From Clostridia bacterium (lineage in GTDB: Bacteria > Bacillota > Clostridia > Oscillospirales > Acutalibacteraceae), in contig JAFRUA010000003.1 of assembly GCA_017434855.1 (NCBI GenBank), positions 1-64,000 of the forward strand: DNA of 64,000 nt. The letters are read 5' to 3'. Position 1 is the first letter of the stretch, and each line of letters starts with the position of its first letter. Below the pieces are notes generated by a model. That model was not told the origin of the DNA, did no database searches, and was given only the letters and a program-made list of their open reading frames with translations. The position numbers and the translations under genes are program-made. This document shows, in pieces, positions 58,577 through 64,000 of the stretch.

Positions 58577-59548
58577 ATGAAGACGATGAAAACGATCGGC
58601 GTTCTGACCAGCGGCGGCGACGCGCCGGGCATGAACGCGGCCATCCGCGCCGTTGTGCGCACCGGCTGTGAAAACGGGATGAAGGTTTTTGGCATCAACC
58701 GCGGCTACAACGGTCTGATGGAAAACGACATGTATGAAATGAATCTGCGCTCGGTGTCAGACATCATCAACCGCGGCGGCACCATCCTCTATTCCGCCCG
58801 CAGCGAGCGCTTCAAGACCGAAGAAGGCATGCAGGCAGCCATTCGCGTCTGCCGTGAGCGCGGCATCGACGGCCTGGTGGTCATCGGCGGCGACGGTTCG
58901 TTCCGCGGGGCGCGCGACCTTTCGCTGCGCGGCATTCCCTGCGTGGCGATTCCCGGCACGATCGACAACGACATCGGCTGCTGTGACAAGACCATCGGCT
59001 ATGACACCGCGCTGAACACCATCACCGAGATGGTGGACCGCATTCGCGACACCACGGAATCGCATGACCGCTGCGCAGTGGTGGAGGTCATGGGCCGCGG
59101 CGCCGGCTATCTGGTACTGAACGCGGGCATCGCCTGCGGCGCAACGTCCATTTTGCTGCCGGAGATCCCTTATGATTTTGAACGCGACGTGATCGACCGC
59201 ATGAAGCGTACCCAGCGCAGCAACAAGGTCCACTTTGTCGTCATGGTCTCTGAGGCCATCGGCGGTGTGGCAGAAATGGCAAAGCGCATCCAGAGCGAAA
59301 CGGGTGTGGAAAGCCGCGCCACGGTTCTGGGCCATGTGCAGCGCGGCGGTCACCCCACGGCAAACGACCGCATCCTTGCCAGCAGCATGGGCTTCCACGC
59401 CGTGCAGCTTTTGATGAAGGGCATCGGCAACCGCGTGGTCGCCGTGCAGCAGGAGCAGGTGCTGGACTTTGATATCTATGAGGCATTGAACATGACAAAA
59501 TCTGTGGACCTCGGCCTGTATGACATGGCGATGCAGATCTCGATCTGA
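58577..59548 (+). CDS. pfkA: 6-phosphofructokinase
   Basis: A 323-residue ATP-dependent PfkA for the committed step of glycolysis. GVLTSGGDAPGMNAAIRAVV (8-27) binds ATP, GGDGSFRGARDL follows, and PGTIDNDIGCCDKTIGYDTALN contains the catalytic Asp and Thr. EVMGRGAGYL and the C-terminal LGHVQRGG complete the set. Length is that of the homotetrameric bacterial enzyme. GGAGGA precedes ATG 58577, and the promoter matches consensus exactly. radC starts 2 nt after its stop. Confidence 0.97.
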   Translation: MKTMKTIGVLTSGGDAPGMNAAIRAVVRTGCENGMKVFGINRGYNGLMENDMYEMNLRSVSDIINRGGTILYSARSERFKTEEGMQAAIRVCRERGIDGLVVIGGDGSFRGARDLSLRGIPCVAIPGTIDNDIGCCDKTIGYDTALNTITEMVDRIRDTTESHDRCAVVEVMGRGAGYLVLNAGIACGATSILLPEIPYDFERDVIDRMKRTQRSNKVHFVVMVSEAIGGVAEMAKRIQSETGVESRATVLGHVQRGGHPTANDRILASSMGFHAVQLLMKGIGNRVVAVQQEQVLDFDIYEALNMTKSVDLGLYDMAMQISI

Positions 59549-59550
59549 CA

Positions 59551-60294
59551 ATGAAGTCCAAACCGAATGCGAAAGACGGGCCGAATCAGGTCAATCACGC
59601 CGGCCACCGAAAAAGTGTGCGGGAATCTTATCTTGCCCACGGTTTGCTGGGCGAGCCTGACCACTGTGTGCTGGAGCTGCTGCTGTTTTACGGGATCCCG
59701 TATCGAGACACCAACCCAATCGCGCATGCGCTGATCGACGCCTTCGGGTCGTTTTCTGCCGTGCTGGAAGCGACGCCCGAACAGTTGCAGCGCATCAAGG
59801 GGATGACGGCGAACGCGGCCGTGCTGCTGAATCTGATCCTGCCGGTGTTTCGCCGGTATGAAGAGGACGCGCGCCGCCGCCCGAGACTGGAAACCTCGAC
59901 ACAGGTGGCGGACTATATGCGTTCGCGCTATCGCGGCGTGACGGTGGAAACGCTGTATGCGCTGTGCTTTGACGAAACTGCAACGCTTTTGAGCGTGCGA
60001 AAGGTGGTGGAGGGCGACGCCTGCAGCATGCCGATGGACTTTCGTGCCCTGGCGGCTGCTGCGCTGGAAACCGGCGCCACCCATGTCACCCTGGTGCACA
60101 ACCATCCGGGCGGGATCGCCGCGCCGTCGATGGAAGACGCACGGTCCACACGCAGCGCACGCACCTTGCTGAAGGCGCTGAAGATCAATCTGGACGACCA
60201 TATCATCGTTGCGGGAGAGCAGTTCTTTTCAATGGCCAATTCTGCCCGGTTTGCCAGTATCTTTCTGGAAGGCGACGGCGCATTGCTGACCTGA
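59551..60294 (+). CDS. radC: RadC family JAB/MPN-domain protein
   Basis: A 247-residue RadC. The N-terminal helix-hairpin-helix region (about 30-90, with LELLLFYGIPYRDTNPIAHAL and LQRIKGMTANAAVLL) is followed by the JAMM metallo-domain: the His pair in LVHNHPGG (186-193) and the Asp in SMEDARSTRSA, with the upstream Glu partner in FDETATLL. Despite the name, a DNA-repair role is unproven. ATG 59551 is 2 nt after pfkA, so it is probably translated from the same transcript. Confidence 0.9.
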   Translation: MKSKPNAKDGPNQVNHAGHRKSVRESYLAHGLLGEPDHCVLELLLFYGIPYRDTNPIAHALIDAFGSFSAVLEATPEQLQRIKGMTANAAVLLNLILPVFRRYEEDARRRPRLETSTQVADYMRSRYRGVTVETLYALCFDETATLLSVRKVVEGDACSMPMDFRALAAAALETGATHVTLVHNHPGGIAAPSMEDARSTRSARTLLKALKINLDDHIIVAGEQFFSMANSARFASIFLEGDGALLT

Positions 60295-60358
60295 TGCCCC
60301 GCAGCGACGGGCGGCGCAGATTTTTTTGCGGTCCGCAAGAATTTTTTTCGGTTTTTTA

Positions 60359-60387
60359 TTGACAAAATCTTTTGCCGTCGATATAAT
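60359..60387 (+). promoter_or_regulatory. Promoter of the yceD-rpmF operon
   Basis: Perfect consensus: TTGACA at 60359-60364, 17-nt spacer, TATAAT at 60382-60387, 18 nt before the ATG at 60406, so the leader is very short. Confidence 0.85.
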
Positions 60388-60405
60388 ATTGTGCGGGGTG
60401 TTTGC

Positions 60406-60900
60406 ATGGTCGTTGATCTGGAAGCTTTGATGAACGGTGCGGTGGATTCCATTCCCCTGGATACGGCAGAGGATCTTTCGGCAGAGCCGTTGGGCGGCGC
60501 GGCCTTTGCTGCGCCGGTGCGTCTGCGCGGCGCCATCACCAACCAGGCCGGGATTGTGACCCTGTGTGCCGATGCGGCGGTGTCGCTTGGCTTTGACTGC
60601 GACCGCTGCGCTGCGCCCACGGTGACCACGCTGCATGTGCCCATGCGCCACACGCTGCTGCGCGCGCTGAGCAATGACGCGGACTGGGAGGATTATATCG
60701 TTGTGCCGGACCTGCGGCTGGACCTGACGGCCCTGGTGCGAGAGGATGTTTTGCTCGCGCTGCCGACCAAGCTGCTGTGCCGCGACGATTGCAGGGGGCT
60801 TTGCCCCGCCTGCGGCAAAAACCTCAACGACGGCCCCTGCGGCTGTAAAAAAGAAATCGACCCGCGGCTGGAAGGTCTCCTTTCGCTGTTGGATGAATAA
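60406..60900 (+). CDS. yceD: YceD/DUF177 protein
   Basis: A 164-residue YceD-family protein. It ends in a Cys-rich segment CRDDCRGLCPACGKNLNDGPCGC (about 125-147), the conserved DUF177 tail with LCPxCGxxLN. The family is linked to 23S rRNA and ribosome assembly and is nearly always next to rpmF, as here. A GTG at 60391 is in frame, but ATG 60406 has GGGGTG at about 5 nt and gives MVVDLEAL. Confidence 0.92.
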   Translation: MVVDLEALMNGAVDSIPLDTAEDLSAEPLGGAAFAAPVRLRGAITNQAGIVTLCADAAVSLGFDCDRCAAPTVTTLHVPMRHTLLRALSNDADWEDYIVVPDLRLDLTALVREDVLLALPTKLLCRDDCRGLCPACGKNLNDGPCGCKKEIDPRLEGLLSLLDE

Positions 60901-60936
60901 ATCATATAATAAGTAAAGAATAGGAGGTGCTGGTCC

Positions 60937-61125
60937 ATGGCAGTACCGGCAAGAAGAGTTTCAAAGGCAAGAAGAGACAAACGGCGCTCCAGCGTCTGGA
61001 AGCTGAACGCCCCCACGCTTGTGAAGTGCAAGCAGTGCGGCGAATACACGGTTCCGCACAAGGTCTGCGGCAGCTGCGGCTATTACAACGGCAAGCTTGT
61101 TGTTGCGCACGACGACGAAGACTGA
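60937..61125 (+). CDS. rpmF: 50S ribosomal protein L32
   Basis: A 62-residue L32. The start AVPARRVSKARRDKRRS is diagnostic, and a zinc ribbon follows with CKQCG (31-35) and CGSCG (44-48), hence the Cys-plus (zinc-binding) version. It sits in the large-subunit peptidyl-transferase region. It follows yceD by 36 nt with AGGAGG 10 nt before the ATG. This yceD-rpmF pair is conserved in most bacteria. Confidence 0.98.
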   Translation: MAVPARRVSKARRDKRRSSVWKLNAPTLVKCKQCGEYTVPHKVCGSCGYYNGKLVVAHDDED

Positions 61126-61219
61126 TTTTGCTTTTGAGCTGACAAGAGGTAGAGGGGCGTTCGTTCTCTCTGCCTTTTCAACTTTTTGGGCAGTCTGAGC
61201 GGCAAAGGGGGTGGATGCG

Positions 61220-62527
61220 TTGGCTGTTCTGATCCAAAGCGTGGCAAAAAAATCGCCCGCCGACAAAAAGGGCGTGCGCCCGGGCGAAACGCTGGTTTCG
61301 ATCAACGGGCACGAGATCAACGACGTGCTGGACTATCAGTTCTATGCCCAGGAAAAAAAGCTGGTGCTTGCGCTGCTGAGTCCGCAGGGCAGGGGCCGCG
61401 CCGTCACCGTGCGCAAAGACGCCATGGGGGACCTGGGCCTGGAATTTGAAACCTATCTGATGGACAGCCAGCGCCGCTGCAAAAACAAGTGTGTGTTCTG
61501 CTTCATCGATCAGATGCCGCCCGGCATGCGCGAAACGCTGTATTTCAAGGATGACGACGCCCGGCTGTCGTTTTTGTTCGGCAACTATGTGACGCTGACC
61601 AATCTGAGCGAGCGCGACGTGGCGCGGATCATCGAAATGCACATCAGCCCCGTCAATGTCTCGGTCCACACGATGAACCCCGCGCTGCGGGTAGAGATGA
61701 TGAAAAACCCGCACGCCGGCGAAAGCCTGCAGATTCTGTATCGCCTGGCCGAGGCCGGCATTGCGCTGAATACCCAACTGGTGCTGTGCCCCGGCATCAA
61801 CGACGGGCCGGAGCTGGAGCACAGCCTGACCGCGCTGGAAGACTTGCTGCCCGCACTGCAAAGCGTGGCGACGGTTCCGGTCGGGCTGACCAAGTACCGC
61901 GAACATCTGCCGCTGCTGAGGGAGTACACCAAAGAAACGGCGCGGCAGGTCATCGATATCGTGGACGGCTTCGGCGACCGGTGCCTGGCGCGGTACGGGC
62001 GGCGGGTGGCGTTCTGCGCCGACGAGTTTTATCTGAAGGCCGAACTGCCCCTGCCCGACGAAGCATACTATGAAGATTACCCGCAGATCGAAAACGGCGT
62101 CGGCATGTGGAAAAGCATGGAGACGGAATTTTGCGACGCGCTGGACGTCTGCGACCTGCCGCCGGAAACCGGGATTTCGGTCGGTATGGCAACCGGCATG
62201 GCGGCAAAACCGCTGCTGGAGTCGTTTGCGCGGGCGGTGCGTGACCGGTTTCCCGGCGCAAAGATTGCGGTCCATGCGATCCGTAACGACTTTTTCGGCC
62301 ACAGCATCACGGTGGCCGGGCTGGTGACCGGGCGGGACCTGATCGCCCAGCTCAAAGGAAAAGACCTGCACGGCAGGCTTTTGATCCCGTCGGTCATGCT
62401 GCGCAGCGAGGGCGACTGCTTTCTGGACGACGTGACGCTGCACGACGTTGAGGCTGCGCTGGGCGTTCCGGTCAGCGTGTGTGAAAACAACGGCAGCAGC
62501 CTGCTGGAAAAAATACTGCACCCCTGA
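61220..62527 (+). CDS. DUF512-family radical SAM/PDZ protein
   Basis: A 435-residue protein. The N-terminal part (about 1-70) is PDZ-like with GVRPGETLVSINGHEI. A radical-SAM type CX3CX2C cluster motif (C87, C91, C94) lies in CKNKCVFCFIDQMPPGMR, followed by DDDARLSFLFGNYVTLTN. The DUF512 domain occupies the C-terminal part (NDFFGHSITVAGLVTGRD). The family is widespread in anaerobic Firmicutes, often next to der, and its substrate is not known. TTG 61220 is favoured as start because AAAGGGGG lies 8 nt before it; GTG 61211 is the longer option (438 residues). der starts 12 nt after the stop. Confidence 0.88.
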   Translation: MAVLIQSVAKKSPADKKGVRPGETLVSINGHEINDVLDYQFYAQEKKLVLALLSPQGRGRAVTVRKDAMGDLGLEFETYLMDSQRRCKNKCVFCFIDQMPPGMRETLYFKDDDARLSFLFGNYVTLTNLSERDVARIIEMHISPVNVSVHTMNPALRVEMMKNPHAGESLQILYRLAEAGIALNTQLVLCPGINDGPELEHSLTALEDLLPALQSVATVPVGLTKYREHLPLLREYTKETARQVIDIVDGFGDRCLARYGRRVAFCADEFYLKAELPLPDEAYYEDYPQIENGVGMWKSMETEFCDALDVCDLPPETGISVGMATGMAAKPLLESFARAVRDRFPGAKIAVHAIRNDFFGHSITVAGLVTGRDLIAQLKGKDLHGRLLIPSVMLRSEGDCFLDDVTLHDVEAALGVPVSVCENNGSSLLEKILHP

Positions 62528-62539
62528 GGAGGGAGTTCT

Positions 62540-63856
62540 ATGGCAAAACCTGTGGTGGCCATCGTCGGCCGGCCGAACACCGGCAAATCGACGCTCTTTA
62601 ACAAACTGGTCGGGCAGCGGCTGTCCATTGTGGACGACACGCCCGGTGTGACGCGCGACCGCATCTTTGGCGACTGCGAGTGGCTGCGTTGGCATTTTTT
62701 GCTGGTGGACACCGGCGGCATCGAGCCGAAGGCGGACGACGTGATCCTGTCTCAGATGCGGCGCCAGGCCCAGCTGGCCATTGACAGCGCCGCGGTCATC
62801 ATCCTGGTGACAGACATTCGTTCCGGCGTGGTGGCCACCGACGCGGACGTGGCGGCCATGCTGCAAAAAAGCGGCAAGCCGATCGTGCTGTGCGTCAACA
62901 AATGCGATTCCGTCGGCGATCTGCCGCTGGAGTTTTATGAGTTCTATAACCTCGGGCTGGGCGACCCCATTGCGGTGTCTGCCGTGCACGGCCACGGCAC
63001 CGGCGACCTGCTGGACGCCGTGGTGCAGTATCTGCCCGAGCCTGAAGCGCAGCAGGAACAGGACAGCCTGATCTCGGTCGCCGTGATCGGCAAGCCGAAC
63101 GTGGGCAAAAGCTCGCTGGTCAACCGCATCAGCGGAGAGGAACGCTCCATCGTTTCCGACATTGCCGGCACCACGCGCGACGCCATCGACACCGTGGTGG
63201 AAAACGAGTTCGGTTCGTTTCTGTTCATCGACACGGCCGGCATGCGCCGCAAAAGCCGCATCGACGACCAGTTGGAAAAATACAGCATTCTGCGCGCCCG
63301 AATGGCGGTGGACCGCGCCAATGTGTGCGTCATCATGATCGACGCCGTGGAAGGGTTCACCGAGCAGGATTCCAAGGTGGCGGGGCTGGCCCACGAGCAG
63401 GGCAAGGCCTGCATCATCGCCGTCAACAAATGGGACGCCGTGGAAAAGGACGGCGCCACCATGACGGCCTATCGCAAAAAGCTGATGGGCGACTTTTCGT
63501 TCATGTCCTATGCGCCGATCATTTTCATTTCGGCCAAAACCAGCCAGCGGCTGGACCGGCTGTTTGAACTGATCAAGTTTGTGGATGAGCAGAACGCCAT
63601 GCGCATTTCCACCGGAAAGCTCAACGACGTTCTGGCCGCGGCAACGGCCCGCGTGCAGCCGCCCACCGACAAGGGCCGCCGGCTCAAGATCTATTATATG
63701 ACCCAGGCGTCCACCCGGCCGCCGACGTTCGTCTGCTTTGTCAACCGCGCCGACCTGTTCCATTACAGCTATCAGCGCTACATTGAGAATCAGATCCGCG
63801 AGGTCTTCGGTCTGGAGGGTACGCCGGTGCGGTTCGTCATCCGGGAACGGGAGTGA
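62540..63856 (+). CDS. der: GTPase Der (EngA)
   Basis: A 438-residue ribosome-assembly GTPase with two tandem G domains: G1 of the first is GRPNTGKST (10-18) and of the second GKPNVGKSS. Each is followed by DTGG or DTAG switch II and NKCD/NKWD base-recognition motifs. The C-terminal KH-like domain (about 355-438) ends in GLEGTPVRFVIRERE. It acts in maturation of the 50S subunit. GAGGAGGG precedes ATG 62540; it is co-transcribed with the DUF512 gene. Confidence 0.98.
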   Translation: MAKPVVAIVGRPNTGKSTLFNKLVGQRLSIVDDTPGVTRDRIFGDCEWLRWHFLLVDTGGIEPKADDVILSQMRRQAQLAIDSAAVIILVTDIRSGVVATDADVAAMLQKSGKPIVLCVNKCDSVGDLPLEFYEFYNLGLGDPIAVSAVHGHGTGDLLDAVVQYLPEPEAQQEQDSLISVAVIGKPNVGKSSLVNRISGEERSIVSDIAGTTRDAIDTVVENEFGSFLFIDTAGMRRKSRIDDQLEKYSILRARMAVDRANVCVIMIDAVEGFTEQDSKVAGLAHEQGKACIIAVNKWDAVEKDGATMTAYRKKLMGDFSFMSYAPIIFISAKTSQRLDRLFELIKFVDEQNAMRISTGKLNDVLAAATARVQPPTDKGRRLKIYYMTQASTRPPTFVCFVNRADLFHYSYQRYIENQIREVFGLEGTPVRFVIRERE

Positions 63857-63902
63857 CCGGCGAAACAGCGAAATTGGCCTGCGGCCGGTGAAAAAACGCC
63901 GC

Positions 63903-63927
63903 TACACACCGGGCTGCGCGGTGTGTA
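63903..63927 (+). promoter_or_regulatory. Hairpin overlapping a -10-like site
   Basis: TACACACCG (63903-63911) pairs perfectly with CGGTGTGTA (63919-63927), and TATAAT follows at 63926-63931. It may be a weak promoter, an operator for a gene beyond the window, or a weak terminator for der. A 7-bp word GTGTGCA followed by AATTGCGG lies at 63959-63979, possibly one more copy of the repeat family. Confidence 0.35.
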
Positions 63928-64000
63928 TAATGAACCTGTCAAACCCAAGCGAAACGCAGTGTGCAGAATCAAATTGCGGCAGCCACGTTTGTTTTTGCGT

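Noticed and set aside
60295-60358. A terminator after radC (TTGCGGTCCGCAA followed by T-rich sequence)
   Set aside because: The stem is only about 5 bp and overlaps the run-in to the next promoter, so it was too weak to list.

Overview
The window is about 60% G+C and reads as a chromosome segment of a high-GC, endospore-forming Clostridia. The pointers are spoIVB, Firmicutes-type lexA with a DinR-like box, trmK, rqcH, a TVP38-family protein, zinc-ribbon membrane proteins, and good -35/-10 promoters with AAGGAGG ribosome binding sites. The content suits a gut-type, saccharolytic Oscillospirales/Ruminococcaceae-like organism, but that placement is inference; there is no rRNA gene or other decisive marker.

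Layout. 0.1-7.9 kb: a DUF1643 protein, a secreted FN3/NodB deacetylase, three hydrolases (lipase-like, beta-lactamase-family, monoacylglycerol-lipase-like) and spoIVB. 8.0-12.4 kb: lexA with a small companion gene, tRNA-Thr, a glycerophosphodiester phosphodiesterase (GDPD), and a zinc-ribbon membrane protein followed by a membrane-anchored protein. 12.4-14.8 kb: a GH16 glycosidase and a metallophosphoesterase. 15.0-21.5 kb: a myo-inositol catabolism cluster (iolG-iolB-GDPD-iolD-HD protein-iolE, all minus strand). 21.7-27.4 kb: a DUF4234 membrane protein, a structured gap holding a gene remnant, a D-2-hydroxyacid dehydrogenase and two lipoproteins. 27.6-36.6 kb: a TVP38 protein, galactokinase, a large secreted FN3 protein, and an operon of GH36 alpha-galactosidase, CBM9-like protein and NahK-like sugar kinase. 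36.7-41.2 kb: mscL, proC, an M14-like protein that appears to lack its metal ligands, Nudix, maf, a third GDPD and a small Cys-rich protein. 41.2-45.4 kb: argCJBD with ArgR-type boxes. 45.5-52.4 kb: a LUD protein, an ABC-F ATPase, a zinc-ribbon protein, a DUF1858 protein, trmK, a Nif3-family gene and rqcH. 52.6-63.9 kb: a GH28 enzyme, dnaE, pfkA, radC, yceD-rpmF, a DUF512 radical-SAM protein and der.

The alpha-galactosidase, galactokinase and sugar-kinase genes fit uptake and phosphorylation of galactosides and hexosamines. The iol genes cover four steps of inositol breakdown, while iolC, iolJ, iolA and a transporter are not in the window.

Two non-coding signals stand out. First, two promoters (10.6 kb and 29.8 kb) carry the same upstream direct repeat, ACCGTTCAT-12 nt-ACCGTTCAT, placed 33-34 nt before the -10. 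This is the architecture of a LytTR-family response-regulator operator. Second, at least thirteen intergenic arrays of 7-bp tandem units occur (words such as GTTTGCA/GTGTGCA, GAATGGA, AATTCGG, GTTAGAC, GCGGTTA). Many are followed, with fixed polarity, by a TCGCG-containing palindromic core, and some are paired as inverted repeats to make MITE-like units. I know of no description of such a family in this group, though I could not search.
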